NCBI RefSeq assembly: GCF_029948125.1
Contig: NZ_JASAMB010000012.1
Span: forward strand, 179,603-243,602
DNA length: 64,000 nucleotides
Origin: Catellatospora sp. KI3
GTDB lineage: Bacteria > Actinomycetota > Actinomycetes > Mycobacteriales > Micromonosporaceae
Direction of reading: 5' to 3'
This document shows, piece by piece, positions 25,841-33,888 of the stretch. Below the pieces are notes generated by a model. It searched no databases. It worked only from the letters and a program-made list of their open reading frames with translations, and was not told the origin of the DNA. Numbering within the stretch: the first letter of the stretch is position 1; each line of letters starts with the position of its first letter. Made by a program: the position numbers and the translations under genes.

Positions 25841-26287
25841 TTGCCTTGATGATCTCTCACCGCGGCAGCCTGTACAGACTAGCGCACTCTGAGCCGAGGC
25901 ACACACGAGGCCCCCGTGTCCGTTTCATGACGATTCCTCAGGTGAATTGGATGGCTTTGTCTAGAGCGCCCCAGGAGCCTGCCTAAGCAGGCGCCGACTG
26001 CACCCGCACCGTTCGGCGACCGCGGTGGGGCGCCCTCGTCACGTGTTCAACGCCGCGAGTGCCGCAGCGCCCAGGATCAACGTCATTCGGCGCCGTTGAC
26101 GCCGTCCCGGAGCCGTTCAGGAAGCGCCGGTGCTACCCGTTCTGCTCCCGACCCGCCGGCGATCACGCACGCGCGATCCCGTCCCCGGTCGCCGCCACGT
26201 CGTCGGGCCATATCTGCCTGGTCGGGGTTCGCAAACCCGTCCGGGTCCGCCCGTCTGATGGTGACGTCGGCGGGTCGTCGCCGGCGT
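25841..26287. other. 447-bp gap between tRNA-Pro and the beta-lactamase-like gene
   Basis: It holds the tRNA promoter (minus strand, immediately right of 25840) and a small CCTGC/GCAGG hairpin near 25977-25993 (CCTGCCTAAGCAGG). Positions 26040-26280 are GC-rich with a coding-like look but no gene I can support. Confidence 0.45.
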
Positions 26288-27184
26288 TCAGCGGCGAGCG
26301 GACCGCAGGTGCTCGACCGCCGTACGGGCCGCGGCGCCGATGACGGCGTCGGCGCGCGGCAGCGTCAGCGACGTCGCGGCGCTGCGGGTGAACACGGCCA
26401 CCGCGTAGCGGCCGCCGTCGGGATACTCCACGACGCCGATCTCGTTGCGTACGGTCGGCAAGGTGCCGGTCTTGCCGGCCACCCGGACGTCGTCGAACGG
26501 GAAACCGGACGCGAGCCGGTGCGGCCAGACCTGCAGCGACAGCAGCCTGCGGATCGCGACGCAGGAGCGGGGCGAGGCCGCGGTGTCGCGCCACAGCGCC
26601 GCCAGCAGCGTGGTGCAGTCGCGGGCGGTCGTCCGGTTGGAGCGGCCGACGTCCAGGGTGGCCAGCTGCGACAGCGCGACGGGGTCGGTGAGCAGCCGCG
26701 CGAGCCGGGCCGGGTCCTCGGTGCCGAGCGACGCGGCGGTGCGGGCGGCGACGTCGCGGCATACCTCCACGACGCGGGTCGCGGTCAGGCCGACGGCCGC
26801 GACCGCGTCGGCGACCGCGTCGAGGCCGACCCGGTCGGCGAGGGCGTCGGCGGCGGCGTTGTCGGAGACGCTGACCGCCAGGTGGGCGAGGTCTCGCAGG
26901 GACATGGTGACCGGGTCGGCCATCGCGCCGATGCCGGTGGGGCCTGCGGTGCGCGCCTCGGGCACGACCGTGACCGGTGCCGCCGGGTCGAGGCGGCCCG
27001 CGTCGGCGGCCCGGTACAGCGCGAGCACGAGCGGCACCTTGAAGACGCTGGCCATCAGTACGGCGGAGTCGGCTCCGACGCCGACCTCCCGGCCGGTGTC
27101 GAGGTCGGTGGCGTGCAGGCGGCCGGTGACCCCGGCGTCGGCGAACTGGGTGGTGATCCGGTCGCGGATGTCGTCATACGCCAT
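26288..27184 (-). CDS. Class A beta-lactamase-like serine hydrolase
   Basis: A 298-residue serine hydrolase of the class A beta-lactamase/penicillin-recognising fold. ASVFK (45-49) is the S46xxK49 active-site box, VSDN (106-109) the SDN loop, and AGKTGT (236-241) the KTG triad of the third strand. No Sec, Tat or lipoprotein signal precedes the domain (MAYDDIRDRITTQF), so the protein is apparently cytosolic, unlike resistance enzymes. A clear omega-loop ExxLN is not seen. Its ATG overlaps the end of the LysR gene by 11 bp, so the two are co-transcribed and probably translationally coupled. True beta-lactam hydrolysis is uncertain. Confidence 0.82.
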   Translation of the reverse strand: MAYDDIRDRITTQFADAGVTGRLHATDLDTGREVGVGADSAVLMASVFKVPLVLALYRAADAGRLDPAAPVTVVPEARTAGPTGIGAMADPVTMSLRDLAHLAVSVSDNAAADALADRVGLDAVADAVAAVGLTATRVVEVCRDVAARTAASLGTEDPARLARLLTDPVALSQLATLDVGRSNRTTARDCTTLLAALWRDTAASPRSCVAIRRLLSLQVWPHRLASGFPFDDVRVAGKTGTLPTVRNEIGVVEYPDGGRYAVAVFTRSAATSLTLPRADAVIGAAARTAVEHLRSARR

Positions 27185-28136
27185 CGGCTGCTCCGTGGGG
27201 TGCGGCGAGGAACTCCGAGGACGGGCGGCTGTGCGGCAGCGGCCGCAGCGCCGGCGCCGGTTCGAGCAGTCGGGCGACGGTGAGCGCGAACGCCCCCACC
27301 TCGGGGTGGTGCCGTTCCCGTGGCCAGGCCACGGCCATCCGCTCGGCCAGCGGCTGCCCGGCCAGCGGCCGCCATACGACGTCGGGGTGCGGCGGGCCCG
27401 CGCCCGGATCGAACGTGACAGCGGTGCCGGACAGCACCAGTCCGATCGCGAAGCTGCGCCCGTCCGCCTGGTGCACCGTCGGCGGGTGGTAGCCGTGCCG
27501 GGCGCATGTGTCCAGGATGTCGTCGAAGCGGGCGGGCGCGGCGGCGCGCGGGAACGTGACCAGGTCGTGGCCGCCCAGGTCGGCCAGCAGCACTTCGGCC
27601 TGAGCGGCCAGCGGCCCGGCGGCGGCGACCAGCACCCCGAGCGGGCGGTGCACGACCGGGCCGACGGTCAGGTTCCCGAGGTCGAAGGGCAGTTGCAGGA
27701 CGCCGACGTCCAGGCGCCGTTCGGCGAGCGCCTCCTGCTGGGCGGCTGTGGTGCTCTCCCGCAGCTCGAGGCTGATCCGCGGGCGGCGCTGCCGGAATCC
27801 GGCCAGCACCGCCGCCACGGTGTCCCCTTCCAGCTCCGGCGGCAGCCCGGCCCGGAGCACGCCCGTCGCCGCGGTGCCGACCTCGGCCGCCAGGTTCAGC
27901 ACCGTTTCGGCCCGGCTGAGCAGCTCGCGGGCCTGGGGCAGCAGGACCCGGCCCGCCTCGGTCAGGGTGACCTCGCGCGGCGACCGGTCGAACAGGCGGA
28001 CGCCCAGCTCCCGTTCCAGGCGCTGGATGCGCTGCGACAGCGGCGGCTGCGACATGTGCAGGCGGCCGGCGGCGCGGCCGAAGTGGAGCTCCTCGGCGAC
28101 CGCGATGAAGTATCGCAGGTGCCGCACGAGGTCCAT
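27174..28136 (-). CDS. LysR-family transcriptional regulator
   Basis: A 320-residue LysR-type regulator. The N-terminal winged helix-turn-helix reads LRYFIAVAEELHFGRAAGRL, then HMSQPPLSQRIQRLERELGV and LFDRSPREVTLTEAGRVLL. The rest is the periplasmic-binding-like co-inducer domain. It heads an operon with the beta-lactamase-like gene, and the overlap (27174-27184) implies coupled translation. LysR proteins usually also control a divergent target: the exported metallo-hydrolase gene at 28253 is divergent, with 116 bp between them. AmpR-like control of the beta-lactamase-type gene is possible but not shown. Confidence 0.92.
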   Translation of the reverse strand: MDLVRHLRYFIAVAEELHFGRAAGRLHMSQPPLSQRIQRLERELGVRLFDRSPREVTLTEAGRVLLPQARELLSRAETVLNLAAEVGTAATGVLRAGLPPELEGDTVAAVLAGFRQRRPRISLELRESTTAAQQEALAERRLDVGVLQLPFDLGNLTVGPVVHRPLGVLVAAAGPLAAQAEVLLADLGGHDLVTFPRAAAPARFDDILDTCARHGYHPPTVHQADGRSFAIGLVLSGTAVTFDPGAGPPHPDVVWRPLAGQPLAERMAVAWPRERHHPEVGAFALTVARLLEPAPALRPLPHSRPSSEFLAAPHGAADGV

Positions 28137-28252
28137 GCGCTGCGACGATACCCGATCCGATATCGCACCTGACCGGAATTGATGTTGGACCGGGTGCCGC
28201 CGCCCGGGGTTGGCTGCCTGTCAGGTGAACCTACCGAGAGGGAGACCATCCG

Positions 28253-29299
28253 ATGTGTCAGAACTGCGCCACCTCCACCCCGACCTCCGGTGACGGCGTG
28301 CAGCGCCGGGATGTGCTGCGCCGCGCGGTGCTCGGCGGTGCCGCTGTCGGCGTCGCCGCGGCCGGGCTGCCCGCGGCCGCCGCGGGGGCGGCCGCGCCGC
28401 AGGCCGCGCCGTCGGCGGCGACCGTCGCCTCAGGACGGGCCGGGGTGTCGATGCGCTGGCTGGGCGTGTCCGGCTGGGAGATCGCCTTCGACGGCCGGGT
28501 GCTCTACTTCGACCCGTACGTCAGCCGCTTCGACTACCGGCTGCCCGGCGGCCCGCTCGCGGTCGACCCGACCGCGGTGGACCGGCTGCTGGCCTCCGGT
28601 CGGCTGGCCGGACCGCCGGAGCTCATCATGATCAGTCACGGGCACTGGGACCACCTGGCCGACGTCCCGCAGCTGCTGGCCCGCCCCGACTGGGCGGCGG
28701 CGACCATCCGCACCATCAGCACCGAGACCCACCGGAACCTGCTGCGTGCCATGGGTACCTCCGACGCCAGGCTGAAGAACAACATCGTCGCCACCGGCGG
28801 CGAGGACCTGGAGTTCGGCGGCGGCGCCTACCGGGTGCAGGTGATCCGGAGCCTGCACAGCCAGTCCCTGGGCTACGGCTTCTTCGCCCCCGGCACCCGG
28901 GTCGCCCCGCCGCCCGCCCCGGCCAGCATCAACGATCTCGTAGAGGGCGGCACGCTGGCCTACCACGTGACCGTCCGGGACCGGCTCAAGGTGCTGCTGT
29001 TCGGCGGGACCAACTTCGTCGAGCGGGAGCTGTCCGGGCTGCGGCCCGACGTCGTGGCGCTGTGCATGACCGACTACAGCTCGCTGCACCGCTACCTGGA
29101 GCGCCTGCTGACCGTGCTGGGCGGCCCCCGCTATGTCATCCCGGTGCACCATGACGACATGGTCACCGGGTACGACGACCCGGACCTCGCCGCCACGGTC
29201 GACCGTACGGCGGTGACACGGGTCCGGGACGTGGTGCGCGCGCTAGGGCTGCGTACCGAGGTGATCGAGGTCGAACACCTGCGGCCGCTGCTGTTCTGA
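28253..29299 (+). CDS. Tat-exported metallo-beta-lactamase-fold hydrolase
   Basis: A 348-residue protein with a twin-arginine leader: QRRDVLRRAVLGGAAVGVAA (17-36), followed by an Ala-rich cleavage region. The mature part is an MBL fold of the UlaG/RomA type: MRWLGVSGWEIAFDGRVLYF leads in, and ISHGHWDH (127-134) gives the H129-x-H131-x-D133-H134 metal box. DYSSLHRYLERLL and the C-terminal VIPVHHDDM carry later ligands. The substrate is unknown. The ATG is preceded by a GAGAGGGAGA ribosome site. It is divergent from the LysR gene. Confidence 0.87.
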   Translation: MCQNCATSTPTSGDGVQRRDVLRRAVLGGAAVGVAAAGLPAAAAGAAAPQAAPSAATVASGRAGVSMRWLGVSGWEIAFDGRVLYFDPYVSRFDYRLPGGPLAVDPTAVDRLLASGRLAGPPELIMISHGHWDHLADVPQLLARPDWAAATIRTISTETHRNLLRAMGTSDARLKNNIVATGGEDLEFGGGAYRVQVIRSLHSQSLGYGFFAPGTRVAPPPAPASINDLVEGGTLAYHVTVRDRLKVLLFGGTNFVERELSGLRPDVVALCMTDYSSLHRYLERLLTVLGGPRYVIPVHHDDMVTGYDDPDLAATVDRTAVTRVRDVVRALGLRTEVIEVEHLRPLLF

Positions 29300-29303
29300 C
29301 CGC

Positions 29304-29340
29304 CCGCGGTGACCGCCGCGACCGGCGGCGGTCACCGCGG
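29304..29340. terminator. Bidirectional hairpin between convergent genes
   Basis: CCGCGGTGACCGCCG (29304-29318) pairs perfectly with 29326-29340 across a 7-nt gap. It sits just past the stop of the MBL gene and before the stop of the convergent FN3 gene. Confidence 0.65.
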
Positions 29341-29356
29341 AACGGGACGCGGCCGG

Positions 29357-30637
29357 TCAGGCCTCGTCGTCAGGAACCTCCGGCGCCACGAGCGGGGACG
29401 GCTCCGAGGACGGTGCGGCGGTCTCGACCGGCGACGGAGACGGCGGCTCCGGCGACGGCGACGGGGTGGGCGACGGCTCCTGGACCTGCGTCGGCACGAC
29501 CACCGGTGACGGCGACGGCACCGGCGGGGACGCGGTCAGCGCCGTGATCTGGCCGCTCGGACCCGACTGCAGCCCGGCCGCGTTGCAGGCCACCACCGCG
29601 AACGTGTACGACGTCCCGGCCGCGAGCCCGTCGATCGTCACGCTGGTGGCGCGGGTCCAGCCCACGAACTGGCCGTCGCGCAGAATCCGGTAGTAGGAGA
29701 CGCCGCCCGATCCGCCGTCGGCGGGCGCGGACCAGGCCAACCAGATGGTGTGCTCGTCGGCGGCGACCGCGGTCAGGCCCGTCGGCGCCGTGGGCGGCAC
29801 CGGAGCGGGCTGCGACGGCGCTCCGGGCGCCGGACTGGCCGCCGCGGACGGGCTCCAGACCGGCTCGGGGGTGGGCTCGCCGGTGATCACCGGCAGCGGC
29901 TGCGGGCTCGCCGTGGGCGGCGCGGTCGGCAGCGTCACCGGCTGGCCGCCGTAGCTGGCCATGACCCCGGCCGACAGCCCCGGCAGCGGCATCCCGGCGG
30001 GCACACCCGCGGCCCGGTCGTCACCGTCACCGGCTCCGTTGACCAGCACCAGGACGACGACCACGGCCGCGACGGCGGCGACCGCCGCCATCGCGAGCAG
30101 CGTACGGCGCCGCCGCGGGCGCGACGGGTGCTCCGGCCCGGTCGCCGGGGCCGCAGCCGCGGCCGGCGCCACGATCGGCGTGCGGACGGTGGTGGTGGTC
30201 AGCGACCGCACCGAAGCGGCCGCGCTCTCGGCAGCCGGGGCTTCGAGCGCGGCCAGTTCGGCGGACTCGGTCGGGAAGTCCGGCACGGCGTCGACGGCGG
30301 CGCGGGCCGCCAGCCAGCACGACGTCGCCAGTCCGAGGTTGTTCTTGGCGTGCACCGGGTCGCTGAACGCCACGATCGTGGGCAGGACGACCTGCTCCCA
30401 GGCGGCCTCGGGCAGGCCGACGCCCTGCACGAGCGCGGTCCAGGTGGCGGTGAACTCCCGGCGGCCGACCTCCATCGCGTCGATGCGGCTGTCGTGGTCG
30501 GCCGCGTCAAACCGGTCCAGCAGCCGCTGGTGCACTTCGGACACGTCCCGCCCGGACGTGATGTCGGTCAGCATGCGCCCGAGGTCGAGGACGAGCTTGC
30601 GCGCCTGCCGAGCCGATCCGGGATGCGGCTGGCCCAT
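29357..30637 (-). CDS. Membrane-anchored fibronectin type III protein
   Basis: A 426-residue protein. ATG 30637 (MGQPHPGSARQARKL) is supported by GGGGAGG just upstream. Residues 1-180 are a soluble helical domain (KLVLDLGRMLTDITSGRDVS...) that I do not recognise. A single membrane helix follows a basic RPRRRRTLL (LLAMAAVAAVAAVVVVLVLV, around 195-215), then a Pro/Ala/Ser linker and one FN3 domain (PTAPTGLTAVAADEHTIWLA, then WSAPADGGSGGVSYYRILRD and YTFAVVACNAAG). The tail is rich in Pro, Ser, Glu and Thr. This suggests a cytoplasmic N-domain and an extracytoplasmic FN3 stalk. The function is unknown. Confidence 0.78.
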   Translation of the reverse strand: MGQPHPGSARQARKLVLDLGRMLTDITSGRDVSEVHQRLLDRFDAADHDSRIDAMEVGRREFTATWTALVQGVGLPEAAWEQVVLPTIVAFSDPVHAKNNLGLATSCWLAARAAVDAVPDFPTESAELAALEAPAAESAAASVRSLTTTTVRTPIVAPAAAAAPATGPEHPSRPRRRRTLLAMAAVAAVAAVVVVLVLVNGAGDGDDRAAGVPAGMPLPGLSAGVMASYGGQPVTLPTAPPTASPQPLPVITGEPTPEPVWSPSAAASPAPGAPSQPAPVPPTAPTGLTAVAADEHTIWLAWSAPADGGSGGVSYYRILRDGQFVGWTRATSVTIDGLAAGTSYTFAVVACNAAGLQSGPSGQITALTASPPVPSPSPVVVPTQVQEPSPTPSPSPEPPSPSPVETAAPSSEPSPLVAPEVPDDEA

Positions 30638-30949
30638 CCCTGCCTCCCCTGAGTGTCCTGTCCCGGCGCGACGAGGTTCGATCCGGAACGCGCTGACGGT
30701 ACGCTGCCGTCGCGGCGGGCACTCGGCCAGGACGGCAGCGTCTCTTCGGCCATCCGGGGTCGACTGTGTCGTCACCGTCCGGCACCGGCCTGCCATACCC
30801 GATCACGGAACGGTTGTAACGCTCCTATCCGACCGGACTGCCGGATCGTCGAGGGCGGATGCGCGCGTATGTCGCCTGAGCGACATCCAGAGACGGGCCG
30901 GTGTCGCAGACTGGCTCCTCGAAGGCTGTCGCCGCGGGAAGGGTACTCC
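30638..30949. other. 312-bp divergent promoter region with a perfect operator-like palindrome
   Basis: It lies between the FN3 gene (minus) and a secreted protein gene (plus). ATGTCGC-CTGA-GCGACAT (30869-30886) is a perfect 7-bp inverted repeat, 64 bp upstream of the GTG at 30950. It is a plausible repressor or activator site. No gene is seen. Confidence 0.5.
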
Positions 30950-31756
30950 GTGAAATCTGTCTCCCTGCTGTCCGTCCTGACGCTGGTCGCGGTCGGCAGC
31001 CTGGTCGCGTCCAGTCCCGCCGCCGCGGTCGACGGGCCGCCCGCGGCCCGGGTGCAGCCGAGGTTCGGGCTGTCCGCCGCATCCACGGTCACCGTCAGCG
31101 CGTCCGGCCTGCCCGCGCAGATCGAGGTCGCGGTGGTCGAGTGCGATGTGGAGACCTACGACACCGGCGACGGGCCCGTCGGCTGCCCGGCCGTGGCGAC
31201 GGTGACGACCTCGGCGGCCGGCAGGGCATCGGTGCAGCTGAACCCGCGCAACCTCGTCTACCGCAGCCACGAGTACGGCGACCCGAGCCCCGTCTACTGC
31301 CGGGCCGACATCTGCCGCTACTTCTTCGAGTGGACCGACGGGACCGGGCCGCACTCGGTCGGCACCGACGTCATGCACTTCACCGGGTCCCCCGCCACGA
31401 TCGGCGCCACGCCCGCGACCGGGCTGGCCGACGGGCAGCGGGTCACGGTGACCGGCACCGCCAAGGGCTCGACCGGGCGCTACGTCACCATCGTCGAGGC
31501 GAGCTGCTTCCAGATCATCCAGGGCAGCGGCTGCACCGGCAGCCTGCCGCTGGCCACGGTGCCGCTGCGGCCGGACGGCACGTTCCGGGTCACCGTCGCG
31601 GTGTACCGTTTCCTCGGCGACGGGCAGGACTGCGTCGGCGCCTACTTCGGCTGCGCCCTGCACGTGGTCGTGCTCGACGAGTACGGCACGCCCGACGACA
31701 GCTTCGGCGTCGGCGCCATCGGCCAGCCCGGCGTCCACCTCGAATTCGCGGCCTGA
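30950..31756 (+). CDS. Secreted neocarzinostatin-family-like protein
   Basis: A 268-residue exported protein. GTG 30950 (VKSVSLLSVLTLVAVGSLVA) is preceded by GGAAGGG at 7-nt spacing and opens a Sec signal peptide ending near SSPAAA. Two immunoglobulin-like units follow. The second, ATPATGLADGQRVTVTGTAK then SCFQIIQGSGCTG, closely resembles neocarzinostatin apoproteins (TGLxDGQxVxV, paired Cys). The first (VTVSASGLPAQIEVAVVECD) looks like a degenerate copy. Such folds bind small hydrophobic ligands in enediyne producers, but no enediyne genes are nearby, so this is better called a neocarzinostatin-like secreted protein. Confidence 0.72.
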   Translation: MKSVSLLSVLTLVAVGSLVASSPAAAVDGPPAARVQPRFGLSAASTVTVSASGLPAQIEVAVVECDVETYDTGDGPVGCPAVATVTTSAAGRASVQLNPRNLVYRSHEYGDPSPVYCRADICRYFFEWTDGTGPHSVGTDVMHFTGSPATIGATPATGLADGQRVTVTGTAKGSTGRYVTIVEASCFQIIQGSGCTGSLPLATVPLRPDGTFRVTVAVYRFLGDGQDCVGAYFGCALHVVVLDEYGTPDDSFGVGAIGQPGVHLEFAA

Positions 31757-31823
31757 TCAGCGGTGCTGCGCGACCGGGTCCGCAGACCTGGCTTGCATCG
31801 TCGTTAGTCGATATCGTACGGGC

Positions 31824-32174
31824 ATGAACCGATCACACAACCTGATCCGGCTCGCCGCCGTCGCGCTCCTGGCCACCGCCGGGATCGCCCAGGCGTCGCC
31901 CGCCCAGGCGGCCGCGCTGGCCGTCGACGTGACCTGCGAATCGCTCGGCCACTACGCAGTGCTCTGCGAGCGCACCATCACCGGCGGCACCGGCCCGTAC
32001 ACGACCCGCTGGTACTACAACGGCGCCTACTTCGCCTCGCAGGACAACAAGGCCTTCACCAGCTGGAGCTGCTCGACCACCAAGAGCAACCAGTACAAGG
32101 CGGTGGTCGTCGACGCGCTCGGCGCGTCCGCGACCGACACCAGCGGCGTCGCCTGCCGCAGCGGCAACCCGTAA
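31824..32174 (+). CDS. Small secreted protein
   Basis: A 116-residue protein with a clear Sec signal (MNRSHNLIRLAAVALLATAG, cleavage after AQA near residue 29). The ~85-residue mature part has four Cys and the beta-rich patterns GGTGPYTTRWYYNGAYF and ATDTSGVACRSGN, suggesting a single disulfide-bonded Ig-like domain. The family is not recognised. It lies 67 bp after the neocarzinostatin-like gene and ends at a strong hairpin (32183-32211). Confidence 0.75.
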   Translation: MNRSHNLIRLAAVALLATAGIAQASPAQAAALAVDVTCESLGHYAVLCERTITGGTGPYTTRWYYNGAYFASQDNKAFTSWSCSTTKSNQYKAVVVDALGASATDTSGVACRSGNP

Positions 32175-32182
32175 CCACCACC

Positions 32183-32211
32183 GGCGGCATCCGGCACCCC
32201 CGGATGCCGCC
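32183..32211. terminator. Rho-independent-type hairpin
   Basis: GGCGGCATCCGG (32183-32194) pairs perfectly with CCGGATGCCGCC (32200-32211), with a 5-nt loop. It lies 8 bp after the stop of the small secreted protein gene and before the convergent GIY-YIG gene. Confidence 0.65.
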
Positions 32212-32265
32212 ACCCTGACGAGGCCGCCCGCGACCTGGCCACCGGCGGGACCGAACAGTGGCTCG

Positions 32266-32826
32266 CTACCGCGACGACGGGCGCGGCCCGGCGCTGGCGA
32301 GGTAGGCAGCCCTCGCGTTCCGCACGAGATCGCGGTGGCGGCCAGGCGCCGCGCCTTCGACGTTCAGCGGGGGCGCCAGTGCGGTGATCAGCTTGAGTTC
32401 GTGGTCGCGCGGGTCGCCGCACGCCCACCACGTCAGGCGCAGGTTGTCGGTCATCCAGCCGGTGAGGCGCAGTTCGTCAGCCGCGGTTAGCACGACCCGG
32501 TCGGTCCACACGGTCTGATATGCCTGCGTCGGCAGCAGCAGGCCGGCGAGCGTGCGTCGCAGAGTCGAGCTACCCGATCGGGCCAGGTGGTTGCCGGCGA
32601 TCCGGGTGCGCAGGCTGGTGGCGATGCCCAGGTAGAGCAGCCTCAGTCCCGAGTCGGTGGCGTTCACCGGGCCGGGCAGGTCAGCCAGGACGCTCGGCGA
32701 TGCCCACCAGGCGTACAGGCCCGGTGTACGCGGCAGGCGCGCGACCGCCTCACCCAGGGCTACCGGTGCGGCGTGCAGACCGTCGATCACCTGCTGCAGG
32801 CCAGCCGCCGCCGATCCGGCCGTCAT
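32266..32826 (-). CDS. GIY-YIG nuclease-family protein
   Basis: A 186-residue protein. PGLYAWWASPSVL matches the GIY strand, LLYLGIATSLRTRIAGNHL the YIG strand with its Arg-bearing helix, and SSTLRRTLAGLL the following helix of GIY-YIG endonucleases. ELKLITALAPPLNVEG supplies the conserved Glu and the terminal PxLN motif. The ATG at 32826 overlaps the TGA of the upstream gene (ATGA), which defines the start and implies coupling with the HhH-like protein at 32823-33566. The substrate is unknown. A DNA repair or defence role with its partner is inferred. Confidence 0.83.
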   Translation of the reverse strand: MTAGSAAAGLQQVIDGLHAAPVALGEAVARLPRTPGLYAWWASPSVLADLPGPVNATDSGLRLLYLGIATSLRTRIAGNHLARSGSSTLRRTLAGLLLPTQAYQTVWTDRVVLTAADELRLTGWMTDNLRLTWWACGDPRDHELKLITALAPPLNVEGAAPGRHRDLVRNARAAYLASAGPRPSSR

Positions 32827-33566
32827 CGGTCCACCTGCGCGCCGGTGCCGAGGTCGCGACCGGACTGCCAGCGCCAGATCGCGTGGTCGAGGTGGGTCGA
32901 GGTGACGTTGAGCCGCCCCGCCGCCTGCTCGACCAGGTCTGCCGCCTGGTCCGGGGTCACGGCGCCGACCGGGCAGCCGAGCGCCGCGGCGACGAACCTG
33001 ATGATCATACGGTCGGGTTTGACCCCCGGCCTGCCCGCAAGCATCAGCAGGTACCGCCACGAAATGCCCGATCGCTGACCCGGAACCCTCAGCCACGCCT
33101 GCTTGGCGACATGCAGCTGATCGTCAGCGCCCTGCCGCAGGGCGTGGCAGGTCGGCAGCCGGGCGGCCAGCAGCACCGTGGCCGCCTGCTCGACCGCTTC
33201 GGCTTTCAGCGGAGCGCCTGGCGTGGTGGAGGTGCGGTGCGCGTTGCCGATCGCCGCTGCCCACGGGTTCACCCCGCCCACGTCGGCGAAGGTCCGCAGA
33301 AGTTCCGCCGCGCCGTCGACCGCCGGCTCGGCACCCTGTGCCCGGCGGAAGGTCCGGTACCGGTCGAGCACGGTCACGACGCTGCCGTACCGCACTCCGA
33401 TCGACTGGACCGCGTCGATGGTGCACAGCGCCAGTCCGTCGGGGTAGCCGCCCGGATTCTGCCACCTCGCGGGGTCGGGGAGACTGTCCAGCACCCGGTC
33501 GACGACCTTTCCGATGTGGCTGTCGGAGGTGCGGGAGGTCTGTCCGGCAACTGTCACGTGTCGCAT
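32823..33566 (-). CDS. HhH-GPD-like (endonuclease III-type) protein paired with a GIY-YIG nuclease
   Basis: A 247-residue protein starting at ATG 33566 (MRHVTVAGQTSRT). RVPGQRSGISWRYLLMLAGR then PGVKPDRMIIRFVAAALG is the pattern of the helix-hairpin-helix and following helix in endonuclease III-type glycosylases (PG..S..Y.L...G.PGVKPD..I.RF). Residues 1-120 (GGYPDGLALCTIDAVQSIGV) form a helical lead-in. There is no Fe-S Cys cluster. The catalytic Lys/Asp cannot be assigned with certainty, although the Asp in VKPD fits. It is coupled to the GIY-YIG gene by an ATGA overlap. Confidence 0.65.
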   Translation of the reverse strand: MRHVTVAGQTSRTSDSHIGKVVDRVLDSLPDPARWQNPGGYPDGLALCTIDAVQSIGVRYGSVVTVLDRYRTFRRAQGAEPAVDGAAELLRTFADVGGVNPWAAAIGNAHRTSTTPGAPLKAEAVEQAATVLLAARLPTCHALRQGADDQLHVAKQAWLRVPGQRSGISWRYLLMLAGRPGVKPDRMIIRFVAAALGCPVGAVTPDQAADLVEQAAGRLNVTSTHLDHAIWRWQSGRDLGTGAQVDR

Positions 33567-33888
33567 TATCGAGGCGGAGGACGATCTTCGCCCAGCCGGA
33601 GGCGGCCGGGCTGGACGTGCTCGAACCGGCGACGCGGTGCGCATCCGACGTCAACACCCACTTGCTGCCGTTCTCCGCATGCACGAGGGCGGCTCGCCGA
33701 CCTGGCGGGAGGTGGCGGCGTCCCCACCGGACGCCGTCCCTGCGGTGCGGCGGTGGTCACCTCGGACGTCAAGCCACTCGGCCCAGCGTGCGAGCGGTTC
33801 TCTGGGGCCAGCGACGGTCCTGAGTGCACGGTAGGGTTCAGGTCGGCCGCCCGGCGATCAAGCCCGGCCGTCCGGTCCAGGAGGCGGA
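33567..33888. other. 322-bp divergent intergenic region
   Basis: It lies between the HhH-like gene and the SARP regulator and presumably carries both promoters. GGAGGCGGA just before 33889 is the ribosome site of the regulator. There is coding-like composition but no gene I can support. Confidence 0.45.

Noticed and set aside
29750..30652. Plus-strand open frame opposite the FN3 gene
   Set aside because: Arg/Gly-rich antisense sequence; the minus-strand product has an FN3 domain and membrane helix.
30950..31756. Evidence for an enediyne biosynthetic locus because of a neocarzinostatin-like apoprotein
   Set aside because: No polyketide synthase or tailoring genes are found nearby; such secreted folds occur outside enediyne clusters.
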